35,608 bases of DNA from the NCBI GenBank assembly GCA_009774625.1, contig VSOB01000033.1, forward strand, positions 1 to 35,608, given 5' to 3'. The first letter of the stretch is position 1. Each line of letters begins with the position of its first letter. Made by a program: the position numbers and the translations under genes. The DNA is from Lachnospiraceae bacterium (GTDB lineage Bacteria > Bacillota > Clostridia > Lachnospirales > Lachnospiraceae). The notes beneath the pieces were generated by a model. It was not told the DNA's origin. It saw nothing but the letters and a program-made list of their open reading frames with translations, and made no database searches. Below, piece after piece: positions 13,722 to 20,964 of the stretch.

Positions 13722-15536
13722 ATGACATACATGGACAGGAGCAGAATCAGGAATTTCTGCATCATTGCGCATATTGACCACGGCAAATCCACGCTGGCGG
13801 ACAGAATCATTGAAAAAACAGGGCTGCTGACAGAGCGGGAGATGCAGGCGCAGGTTTTGGACAATATGGAACTGGAACGGGAACGGGGTATTACGATCAA
13901 ATCACAGGCGGTGCGTATCGTCTATCAGGCAAAGGACGGGAAGGAATATATCCTGAATCTGATTGATACGCCCGGACATGTGGATTTTAATTATGAAGTC
14001 AGCAGAAGTCTTGCTGCCTGCGACGGTGCGGTGCTGGTGGTGGATGCGGCACAGGGGATCGAGGCGCAGACACTGGCAAATGTATATCTGGCACTGGATC
14101 ATGATCTGGATGTGTTTCCTGTCATCAATAAGATTGATCTGCCCAGTGCGGAACCGCAGCGGGTAAAGGATGAGATTGAGGATGTGATCGGCCTGGAAGC
14201 ACAGGATGCGCCGATGATTTCGGCCAAAAACGGTATCGGGATCGAGGAGGTACTGGAACAGATCGTCACCAGGATTCCCGCCCCAAAGGGAGATCCAAAA
14301 GCGCCTTTGTCGGCGCTGATCTTTGATTCCCTGTATGATTCCTATAAAGGTGTGATCATTTTCTGCAGGATCATGGACGGTACGGTTAGCAGAGGAACGA
14401 CGATCCGGATGATGGCCACAGGCGCCCAGGCGGAAGTGGCAGAGGTGGGATATTTCGGCGCCGGACAGTTTATGCCCTGTGATGCTTTAAGCGCCGGTAT
14501 GGTAGGCTATATTACGGCTTCGATTAAAAATGTCAAGGACACTATGGTGGGCGATACGGTGACGGATGCGGCCAGACCCTGCGGTGCGCCGCTGCCGGGC
14601 TATAAAGAAGTCACACCGATGGTTTACTGCGGAATGTACCCGGCAGACGGTGCCAAATACCCGGACCTGCGGGATGCGCTGGAAAAGCTCCAGTTAAATG
14701 ACGCGTCGCTGCGGTATGAGCCGGAGACTTCCGTGGCGCTGGGCTTTGGATTCCGCTGCGGTTTTCTGGGACTTTTGCATCTGGAAATCATTCAGGAACG
14801 TCTGGAGCGGGAATACAACCTGGACTTGGTAACGACAGCTCCCAGCGTAATCTATAAGGTGCATAAGACAAATGGGGATGTGATCGAGCTGACAAACCCG
14901 TCCAATCTGCCGGAGCCTACAGAAATCGATTATATGGAGGAACCGGTGGTCAACGCGGAAATCATGGTGACAAAGGAGTTTGTAGGTCCGATTATGGAGC
15001 TGTGCCAGGAGCGGCGGGGACGTTATATCAGTATGGAATATATGGAAGAAACCCGCGCACTGATCAAGTACGAGCTGCCGCTGAACGAGATCATCTATGA
15101 CTTTTTTGATGCCCTGAAATCCAGATCCAGAGGGTATGCGTCCTTTGATTATGAGTTAAAGGGATATGAACAGTCGGAAATGGTAAAACTGGACATCCTG
15201 ATCAACAAAGAAGAGGTGGATGCTTTGTCCTTTATTGTTCACAGTGCCGGCGCCTATGACCGGGGCAGAAAGATGTGTGAAAAGCTGAAGGAAGAGATTC
15301 CAAGACATCTGTTTGAGATACCGATTCAGGCTGCAGTGGGCGGCAAAATCATCGCCAGAGAGACGGTAAAGGCGATGCGCAAAGATGTATTGGCCAAGTG
15401 CTATGGCGGTGATATCACCCGGAAGAAAAAGCTGCTGGAAAAGCAGAAGGAAGGAAAGAAGCGTATGCGTCAGATCGGCAGTGTGGAGATTCCCCAGAAA
15501 GCCTTTATGAGCGTTTTGAAGCTGGATGATAAATAG
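13722..15536 (+). CDS. lepA: Elongation factor 4 (LepA), translational GTPase
   Basis: Ribosome-associated GTPase (EF4) involved in translation initiation or back-translocation under stress. 604 residues, the usual length. SRIRNFCIIAHIDHGKSTLAD contains the P-loop, ERERGITIKSQ is switch I, DTPGHVDF is G3, NKIDLP is G4 and SAKNGIG is G5. The LepA-specific C-terminal domain is complete (RKKKLLEKQKEGKKRMRQIG, then VEIPQKAFMSVLKLD). ATG 13722 follows AGGATGGGATGA; 13731 is a possible alternative and the longer reading from 13671 has no family counterpart. hemW starts at or just beyond its stop. Confidence 0.97.
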   Translation: MTYMDRSRIRNFCIIAHIDHGKSTLADRIIEKTGLLTEREMQAQVLDNMELERERGITIKSQAVRIVYQAKDGKEYILNLIDTPGHVDFNYEVSRSLAACDGAVLVVDAAQGIEAQTLANVYLALDHDLDVFPVINKIDLPSAEPQRVKDEIEDVIGLEAQDAPMISAKNGIGIEEVLEQIVTRIPAPKGDPKAPLSALIFDSLYDSYKGVIIFCRIMDGTVSRGTTIRMMATGAQAEVAEVGYFGAGQFMPCDALSAGMVGYITASIKNVKDTMVGDTVTDAARPCGAPLPGYKEVTPMVYCGMYPADGAKYPDLRDALEKLQLNDASLRYEPETSVALGFGFRCGFLGLLHLEIIQERLEREYNLDLVTTAPSVIYKVHKTNGDVIELTNPSNLPEPTEIDYMEEPVVNAEIMVTKEFVGPIMELCQERRGRYISMEYMEETRALIKYELPLNEIIYDFFDALKSRSRGYASFDYELKGYEQSEMVKLDILINKEEVDALSFIVHSAGAYDRGRKMCEKLKEEIPRHLFEIPIQAAVGGKIIARETVKAMRKDVLAKCYGGDITRKKKLLEKQKEGKKRMRQIGSVEIPQKAFMSVLKLDDK

Positions 15537-15537
15537 A

Positions 15538-16695
15538 ATGAAAACGCTGGGAATTTATATACACATTCCGTTCTGCATGCAAAAATGTCTGTACTGCGAT
15601 TTCCTGTCGGGACCGGCGACCGGATCAGTGATGGAGCGCTATGTACAGGCGCTGTGCGGGGAAATGGAAACGGAAGCAATACAATATAAAGAATATCGGG
15701 TGGGGACGGTGTTTCTTGGAGGAGGGACACCGTCCGTTCTTTCCGGAGAACAGATACGGCGTATTTTTGCCTGCCTGCAGGCTTGTTTTCGGATAGAGCC
15801 GGAAGCGGAAATCACGATAGAAATGAATCCGGGCACGGTGACGAAAGAAAAGCTGGATGTCTGCAGGGCTGCAGGAGTTGGCAGGATTAGTCTGGGTCTG
15901 CAGTCGGGAGATGACAGAGAGCTGAAAGCGCTGGGAAGGGTGCATACTTGGGAGGAATTTCTGCGAAGCTATGAGCTGTGCCGTCAGGCGGGTTTTACAC
16001 AGATCAATGTGGACCTGATCAGTGGACTGCCAGGGCAGACCGCCGGTTCCTGGCAGGATACTCTGGAAAAGACAGCGGTGCTGCAGCCGGCGCATATTTC
16101 GGCCTACAGTCTGATCATAGAGGAGGGCACTCCGTTTTATGAGACATATGGGGAAGGCCGGGGGACGGGTGCGCTGCCGGATGAGGTAACAGAACAGCAA
16201 ATAGATCAGATTACAAAACGGTTTCTGGCATCCCAGGGATACAGACGGTATGAAATATCCAACTATGCAAAGCCGGGAGCGGAGTGCAGACACAATTGTC
16301 TGTACTGGATGCGGGGAAATTATGCGGGCTTTGGACTGGGCGCCGCCTCTATGGTGGAAAACAGACGGTGGTCCAATATCAGAGAGCTGGATGATTACCT
16401 GATGATCCGAAAGCGGGAGAAAACCGTGGGGAGCTGCAGGGCAGGAGAGCCGTACAGACTGTCTTTACAGGAGCAGATGGAGGAAATGATGTTCCTGGGA
16501 CTGCGGATGATGCAGGGCGTATCATGTGATAAGTTTCTGCGCTGTTTTGGCCGCAGTATGGAAGAAATATATGGCAGGGTATTGGAAAAACATCGGGCTG
16601 CCGGCCTTTTGGAATACGATGGTCAGGCAGTATGGCTGACGGAGCGGGGAATCGATGTGAGCAACTATGTGCTGGCAGATTTTCTTCTGTCATAA
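15538..16695 (+). CDS. hemW: HemW-type radical SAM heme chaperone (coproporphyrinogen III oxidase-like)
   Basis: Radical SAM protein of the HemN/HemW family. Its place after lepA and the short N-terminus point to HemW, a heme chaperone, rather than true HemN. Residues 1-25 carry IYIHIPFCMQKCLYCDF with the cluster ligands C13, C17 and C20. LGGGTPSVL, EMNPGTV, RISLGLQSGDDRELKALGR and NVDLISGLPGQT are SAM-binding blocks. The C-terminal HemN domain has GLGAASM and FLGLRMMQGV. The likely start is ATG 15538, directly after the lepA stop; an overlapping ATG at 15526 is also possible. In many Firmicutes hrcA-grpE-dnaK follows; here sigK does. Confidence 0.93.
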   Translation: MKTLGIYIHIPFCMQKCLYCDFLSGPATGSVMERYVQALCGEMETEAIQYKEYRVGTVFLGGGTPSVLSGEQIRRIFACLQACFRIEPEAEITIEMNPGTVTKEKLDVCRAAGVGRISLGLQSGDDRELKALGRVHTWEEFLRSYELCRQAGFTQINVDLISGLPGQTAGSWQDTLEKTAVLQPAHISAYSLIIEEGTPFYETYGEGRGTGALPDEVTEQQIDQITKRFLASQGYRRYEISNYAKPGAECRHNCLYWMRGNYAGFGLGAASMVENRRWSNIRELDDYLMIRKREKTVGSCRAGEPYRLSLQEQMEEMMFLGLRMMQGVSCDKFLRCFGRSMEEIYGRVLEKHRAAGLLEYDGQAVWLTERGIDVSNYVLADFLLS

Positions 16696-16754
16696 ACGGA
16701 AAATGTGTACAGATAAAGAAAGCGTGTGGAAAGGCACTTTAGGAAAGGTCCCTT

Positions 16755-16762
16755 CATAGAAT
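16755..16762 (+). promoter_or_regulatory. Candidate sigma-E -10 element for sigK
   Basis: CATAGAAT fits CATANANT, with a leader of about 20 bases to the GGGGG ribosome binding site. The sequence 14 bases upstream (GGCACTTT) is a poor -35. sigK is sigma-E dependent in other spore formers, so this is plausible but weak. Confidence 0.3.
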
Positions 16763-16790
16763 GATAGTAAATTGATTTTGGGGGCTCCTT

Positions 16791-17480
16791 TTGAAAACCT
16801 TTCAGCAACCTTTATCCGCGGAGGAAGAAGCCTGCTGCATCAGACATATGCAGGAGGAAGGCAGTGAGAGAGCCAGGGAAGCCAGAGCGCTGCTGATTGA
16901 ACGAAATCTGCGTCTGGTAGCCCATATTGCCAAAAAATATCAAAATCTGGATGAAGATATGGAAGACCTGATTTCCATAGGGACCATAGGGCTGATCAAG
17001 GCAGTCAATACCTTTGATGCGGCAAAGAAAATACGGCTATCCAGCTATGCCAGCAAGTGTATTGAAAACGAACTGCTTATGATGATCCGGGGGAGAAAGA
17101 AAAAATCAAAAGAGGTTTCCCTGTATGAGCCTATCGGAACGGACAAAGAAGGCAATGAGATCAGTCTGCTGGACATCATCGAAAATGAGCAGACTGATAT
17201 TCTGGAAAGTATGGAGCGGAAACGCAATACGAAAAAACTGGGCGAGCTGTTATATACAAGACTGGACGAACGGGAACGGGAGATTATCTGTATGAGGTAC
17301 GGCATTCTCCTGTCCGGAAAACGGGAATCCGGCGGAACATTTCCCGTACAGATCGGCTGCGGCGAAGAAGTGACACAGAGGGAGATCGGCGTGATGCTGG
17401 GTATCTCAAGAAGTTATGTGTCAAGGATCGAAAAGCGGGCGCTGCAGAAGCTGAGGATGGGGATGGAAGGAGCAGTGTAG
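16791..17480 (+). CDS. sigK: Late mother-cell sporulation sigma factor SigK
   Basis: Directs RNA polymerase to late mother-cell (coat and cortex) genes. A 229-residue sigma-70 factor. Region 2 is intact (ERNLRLVAHIAKKYQN, EDLISIGTIGLIKAVNTFD, SSYASKCIENELLMMIR), with the SigK/SigE-type EPIGTDKEGNEISLLDI. Region 4 ends GISRSYVSRIEKRALQKL. The frame starts at TTG 16791 after GGGGG; an in-frame stop just upstream rules out a Bacillus-like membrane pro-sequence, so the protein should not need SpoIVFB cleavage. About 20 residues (173-192) separate CMRYG from TQREIG where relatives have roughly 5-8: an insertion in the sigma-4 linker. The gene is continuous, with no skin element. Confidence 0.9.
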   Translation: MKTFQQPLSAEEEACCIRHMQEEGSERAREARALLIERNLRLVAHIAKKYQNLDEDMEDLISIGTIGLIKAVNTFDAAKKIRLSSYASKCIENELLMMIRGRKKKSKEVSLYEPIGTDKEGNEISLLDIIENEQTDILESMERKRNTKKLGELLYTRLDEREREIICMRYGILLSGKRESGGTFPVQIGCGEEVTQREIGVMLGISRSYVSRIEKRALQKLRMGMEGAV

Positions 17481-17490
17481 AAAAATCAAG

Positions 17491-17556
17491 ACAGGGATAG
17501 AGCGGGAGAAGCCGTGAATCGGCAAGGCCGTCTGTATCCCTGTTTTCCTGTTTTGC
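17491..17556 (+). terminator. Rho-independent terminator after sigK
   Basis: ACAGGGATA (17491-17499) pairs perfectly with TATCCCTGT (17535-17543). The 35-base interval contains an inner GCCG/CGGC hairpin, and an interrupted T-rich tract (TTTCCTGTTTTG) follows. Confidence 0.65.
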
Positions 17557-17581
17557 TTTCATCAGGAAGTATATTTGTTAT

Positions 17582-17611
17582 TTGTCAAAAAACGGCAGTT
17601 TATGATATAAT
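17582..17611 (+). promoter_or_regulatory. Strong extended -10 promoter ahead of the folded element
   Basis: TTGTCA (17582-17587), 18-base spacer, TATAAT (17606-17611) preceded by TGA as an extended -10. No protein-coding gene follows for about 480 bases. Transcription would begin near 17618, inside the folded element. Confidence 0.6.
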
Positions 17612-17739
17612 AGCCGCAAGGGGAAAGGAAGCGGCAGCAAAGCTGACATTTACTTTTCCTGCGGCATTAACGAGCAAATGTCCGATGAAATCGGACAGAA
17701 AGCGCGAAGCGCGGATGTGCGAGTTTAGATGATATAATA
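17602..17739 (+). repeat. Folded element flanked by 11-bp direct repeats (possible ncRNA or REP/MITE-like element)
   Basis: ATGATATAATA occurs at 17602-17612 and again at 17729-17739. Between the copies are nested hairpins: GCCGCA (17613-17618) with TGCGGC (17660-17665), continued by a 7-pair stem and an inner CAGC-AAA-GCTG (17635-17645); GTCCGAT-GAA-ATCGGAC (17680-17696), seven perfect pairs; and GCGC-GAA-GCGC (17702-17712). The last two are enclosed by GCAAAT (17674-17679) against ATGTGC (17715-17720), giving a three-way junction. I recall similar GCGCGAAGCGC-containing elements dispersed in Lachnospiraceae genomes but cannot verify it. Either an inserted element with target duplication or a structured RNA behind a duplicated -10 box would explain it. 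Confidence 0.6.
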
Positions 17740-17859
17740 AAAAAGCTACAGGTTATTTTACAGAAGAAGAGATCAGAGAACGGATTTTATATTAAATGTG
17801 GGGCCTGGTCAGCCTGATGACGCCATCCGCGGGGACACAGGACAGTTCACAGACATGGG
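17740..17859. other. Unassigned stretch with an 11-bp inverted repeat
   Basis: No supported gene. A 20-codon open stretch (ending ATGYFTEEEIRERILY, stop 17792-17794) looks protein-like but has no start. TATATTAAATG (17788-17798) is repeated inverted as CATTTAATATA (17861-17871), enclosing a GC-rich 62-base core. The right arm lies over the 3' end of the minus-strand small ORF. Confidence 0.35.
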
Positions 17860-18045
17860 TCATTTAATATATTTTCTGTAATAGTCATGGGATTTTGAGA
17901 ATGCATCATGAACAGATTCTGCCCATCCAAAACCGCAGTTTGAAGGCAGGCTGGAATTTTCCTCTTTTATGATACACCAGAAATAGAGAGGGGTGTGATT
18001 GATCATTTCAGGCTCAAGATTGATTTGCAGTATATAGCCGGACAA
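17860..18045 (-). CDS. Small hypothetical protein (61 aa, TTG start)
   Basis: Unrecognised. The frame starts at TTG (complement of 18043-18045) with GAGGTGAT about six bases upstream, which is a good ribosome binding site, and stops at TGA 17860-17862. The product is soluble and mixed in composition (SGYILQINLEPEMINHTPLY at the start, CGFGWAESVHDAFSKSHDYY near the end). The 'GFGWAES...A...' segment reads like real protein and resembles short hypothetical proteins carried on accessory elements. It is divergent from the next small gene. No function is proposed. Confidence 0.5.
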   Translation of the reverse strand: MSGYILQINLEPEMINHTPLYFWCIIKEENSSLPSNCGFGWAESVHDAFSKSHDYYRKYIK

Positions 18046-18108
18046 AGTATATCACCTCAGTAAAGCAGTATATGCAGAAAGATAAAAACTATGCGGGAGT
18101 GGAAGAAA

Positions 18109-18333
18109 ATGCTGTCAGAAAAGAATAAAAGTGAACTGGATAAACTGATCGGAATTGCCGTGAAGTACAGAGAGGGAACATTGAGCCGTTCTCAGTTTTT
18201 GGACTGGGCATTTTCTCTGCCGGAAGCAGACAGAAACATAGAACTTTTTGAGCGCTATATTATGGGCAAAGGCGTATATCTGGTGCGCGGTGATGATGAT
18301 GTGGAAGAGATAAAGGAAGAGGCAGCTGATTGA
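18109..18333 (+). CDS. Small acidic hypothetical protein with sigma region 1.1-like pattern
   Basis: A 74-residue protein, start ATG 18109 preferred over 18091 because GGGAGTGGAAG precedes it. Composition runs from a helical N-terminus (KSELDKLIGIAVKYREGTLS) to a very acidic end (RGDDDVEEIKEEAAD). The pattern of a leucine helix, 'G.L', a second helix pair ending IELFERYIMGKGVYLV and an acidic tail recalls region 1.1 of housekeeping sigma factors; this is a resemblance by eye only. Its last 20 bases overlap, in another frame, the open remains of the DUF262 gene, so an ancient deletion may have fused the two loci here. Confidence 0.55.
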   Translation: MLSEKNKSELDKLIGIAVKYREGTLSRSQFLDWAFSLPEADRNIELFERYIMGKGVYLVRGDDDVEEIKEEAAD

Positions 18334-19040
18334 ATCCCTGCTGCTCAAAATCCCCTTGCCGGCATTTTATTTTGATGGGAGCGATAACAGTAAGTGGATC
18401 GTAATTGATGGTTTGCAGAGGCTGACTGCGCTGAAAGAATTTTTTGTAAATAAAACATTAAAGCTGTCGGGGCTGGAGTTTCTGACGGATTTAAACGGAG
18501 CAGGGGTTGATGATATGCCCAGATCTTATATACGCCGGATGAATGAGACTCAGGTCATTACCTACATTATAAATCCGGGCGCTCCTGTGAATCTGAAATA
18601 TAATATTTTCAAACGGATCAATACAGGAGGGTTGGAACTGGAACCACAGGAGATCAGGCTTGCCCTGTATCAGGGGTTTGCAACGGAGTATTTAAAAACG
18701 CTTGCCAATGAGAAAATTTTCAAAGAAGCAACAGGGTATTCTGTAAAAACGGATCGTATGCTGGATCGGGAGATTTGCTTTCAGACGTATGCCGGATTTC
18801 AACAAAAGAAGGCCCATCAGTAAGGCGTTGTTTGAAACATGGACAAGTATCCTGGCCCGTTGTCCATTTGAAGCTCTTTCTGCTTTGGAAAATCAGAAAG
18901 AGGTTATTATGGAAAAATACCGGTTTATGTGTGAATCGGATGAGGATTTTATTGAATCTATCGGAAGTGGAAAGGTGTCTTCTGTGAAAAAAAGATTTGA
19001 AAAAATAGAAGGTTTGGTAAAGGAGATAATCACAGTATGA
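18314..19040 (+). pseudogene. Broken DUF262 (GmrSD-type / ParB-fold) gene
   Basis: Remains of a DUF262 protein, the ParB/Srx-fold NTP-dependent domain of GmrSD-like restriction systems. Frame 2 from 18314 to 18823 reads QLIESLLLKIPLPAFYFDG, then IVIDGLQRLTALKEFF (DGxQR active-site motif), KYNIFKRINTGGLELEPQEI and TDRMLDREIC. The stretch that normally precedes QLIESLLL (the FQRxFVW box) is absent and replaced by an unrelated small gene. At about 18785-18800 the reading shifts to frame 3, where the family C-terminus continues (INKALFE-like ISKALFETWTSIL, then RFEKIEGLVKEI) after an apparent loss of about 60 residues. A TTG at 18356 could still give a fragment. Its last codon overlaps the ATPase start (ATGA). 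Confidence 0.75.
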
Positions 19041-20107
19041 TCGGGGAAATAGAGTTAAGAAACTTTAAATGTTTTGAACATCTGGATTTGGCATTGGATA
19101 GTCTCAATGTGTTTTCCGGCCTGAATGGGATGGGAAAATCCACGATCATACAATCACTGCTTCTGTTAAAACAATCTCAGCAGCAAAATTATCTGCCTGA
19201 TAATGTCTGCCTGAATGGGGAATATGTCCATCTGGGAATGGCACAGGATATTTTATATGAAAATACAGATGATGAATGTATCGTGATCCGTTTGAAAGAG
19301 CATGGGAAAACATTTGGAGCACGGATAAAATTCAGACAGGATTTTGACATACTGAAAGCGGAATGTACAGGAAATTATCATGAAATTTCTCTGTTCAGGG
19401 AACCTTTTGAATATCTCAATGCAGAAAGATATGCGCCTCAGGTCATTTATCCAAAATCCAGTATTCATGTGGATTCGAAAGCGCAGTTGGGAGTCCGCGG
19501 AGAATTTACCGTTCATTATCTGGCAAAATATCAGGATGATAAGGTGGAGTGGGACCAAGAAAAGAGATCCCTGAAAGAAATGGTACAGTTTTGGCTGAAC
19601 GAAATATCGCCGGATGTCAAGGCGGATGTTTCTCAAATCGAGAATACAGACTATGCAAAATTGGGGTTTTATTATCTGGATCAAACAAGAAGCAGGATAT
19701 TCAGGCCTACGAATGTGGGATTTGGGATTTCGTATGTACTTCCGGTGGTGGTAGCCCTGTTAAAAGCATGTAAGGGAAGTATGTTGGTGGTGGAAAATCC
19801 GGAGGCGCATCTGCATCCAAGAGGACAGAGAAAAATGGGGGAGCTGATTGCTCTTTGCGCATCAAAAGGAGTGCAGATCTGTGTGGAAACACACAGTGAC
19901 CATATTTTAAACGGAATCAGGATCGCCGTAAAACAGAATATGGTAAAGAAAGATCGGGTTAGACTGTTTTATTTTTCCAGACATCAGGAAAAAAACAGAA
20001 CTGTTCATCATGTGGAATCTCCGAAGATCCTTGAGGACGGCCGATTGGATTACTGGCCGGACGGTTTTTTTGATGAATGGGAGAAGGCACTGGATGAGAT
20101 AATTTAA
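19037..20107 (+). CDS. AAA/ABC-type ATPase with DUF3696 C-terminus
   Basis: A 356-residue SMC/RecF-like ATPase of the AAA_15/AAA_21 kind. IELRNFKCFEHLDL opens the fold; GLNGMGKST (28-36) is Walker A; NVGFGISYVLPVVVALL is the signature region; MLVVENPEAHLHPRGQ is Walker B with the catalytic Glu; VETHSDHILNGIR is the H-loop. The end GRLDYWPDGFFDEWEKALDEI is the DUF3696 motif. Such ATPases accompany nucleases in defence or DNA-repair pairs. It is intact and starts within the stop codon of the broken DUF262 gene (ATGA), so the two were once a coupled operon. It is AT-richer than the flanking chromosome. Confidence 0.85.
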   Translation: MIGEIELRNFKCFEHLDLALDSLNVFSGLNGMGKSTIIQSLLLLKQSQQQNYLPDNVCLNGEYVHLGMAQDILYENTDDECIVIRLKEHGKTFGARIKFRQDFDILKAECTGNYHEISLFREPFEYLNAERYAPQVIYPKSSIHVDSKAQLGVRGEFTVHYLAKYQDDKVEWDQEKRSLKEMVQFWLNEISPDVKADVSQIENTDYAKLGFYYLDQTRSRIFRPTNVGFGISYVLPVVVALLKACKGSMLVVENPEAHLHPRGQRKMGELIALCASKGVQICVETHSDHILNGIRIAVKQNMVKKDRVRLFYFSRHQEKNRTVHHVESPKILEDGRLDYWPDGFFDEWEKALDEII

Positions 20108-20125
20108 ATCAGGGAGACTGATGCG

Positions 20126-20917
20126 ATGCAAATGGTTTTTAATGAACTTTCTCTGCCTGAAAATGAGATGGACGAGAATAAAGCGATACAGATATTTGAA
20201 CAGTTTATCAATACATACAGTGAGGCAGTAAAGAAGAAAAACGGGTTTGACAGAGGGATTCTGACCGGGTCGGATTTAAAACTCCTGACGTTGTCAAGGG
20301 GTTACACTGTATCAAAATGGCGCAATCATATAAAGGACAGGGAGATTCTCAGACGATTTATGAATATGTGTGACAGACAGATCATGATTGATTTTTGCCA
20401 GGATGAATCAGAATTGATATGTGAAAAAGGTTCGGGGAAAGGACTTCTTGCAGCATATGAGAATGCCGGCTTTGGCATCAGCTTTGTTTATGACTCCTAT
20501 TGGGAAGCATATGAAATCCCCTGTGACTACTATACTATAATGGATGATACTATATCTTTTGTAAAGGTTTGCAATTTGTCACATCCGAATCAGCTGGAAG
20601 AACATGCTCAGCATATCAGGGAAGTACGGGAGCGGGAGCTGTCCCGGATCAATACCCCGGAACAATTATTGGATGGACTGAATATATTGTTTCCATCACT
20701 TGTGACGCCCCAGTCAAAAGAAACATTAAAAAGATTTAAAAAACAGCATACATTTTCTTTCCCGGATGAACAGATTATAGTGAGTTATCATATGAGATAT
20801 ACAGGAAATATCCCTGGAAGGATTTATTTTCATCCGGCAGGATGGCTGAAAAAGGCATATGTTTGCAGTCTGACAACAAAATTACCAACAGTGTCAGAAC
20901 CTAAGATGCATATCTGA
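20126..20917 (+). CDS. Unrecognised third gene of the DUF262/DUF3696 cassette
   Basis: A 263-residue soluble protein I cannot assign. Visible blocks: an N-terminal helical segment (MVFNELSLPENEMDENKAIQ, IFEQFINTYSEAVKK), a middle with YTVSKWRNHIKDREILRRFM, GKGLLAAYENAGFGISF, then FPSLVTPQSKETL, and a C-terminal beta-rich part (RYTGNIPGRIYFHPAGWLKK, YVCSLTTKLPTV) that looks like a small separate domain. I recall similar proteins next to DUF262 and SMC-like ATPases; this is memory, not a search. Starts 18 bases after the ATPase with GGGAG upstream, so it is co-transcribed. Whether it is effector, sensor or immunity protein is open. Confidence 0.65.
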   Translation: MQMVFNELSLPENEMDENKAIQIFEQFINTYSEAVKKKNGFDRGILTGSDLKLLTLSRGYTVSKWRNHIKDREILRRFMNMCDRQIMIDFCQDESELICEKGSGKGLLAAYENAGFGISFVYDSYWEAYEIPCDYYTIMDDTISFVKVCNLSHPNQLEEHAQHIREVRERELSRINTPEQLLDGLNILFPSLVTPQSKETLKRFKKQHTFSFPDEQIIVSYHMRYTGNIPGRIYFHPAGWLKKAYVCSLTTKLPTVSEPKMHI

Positions 20918-20964
20918 AATTTTTGGAATCCTGGTGTTTATAGTTAAAGAAGGAAGAAAACAAA

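Noticed and set aside
12723..13781. 352-codon minus-strand ORF opposite spoIIP and the lepA start
   Set aside because: No domain, no start signal, and it covers the lepA promoter and the spoIIP tail repeats.
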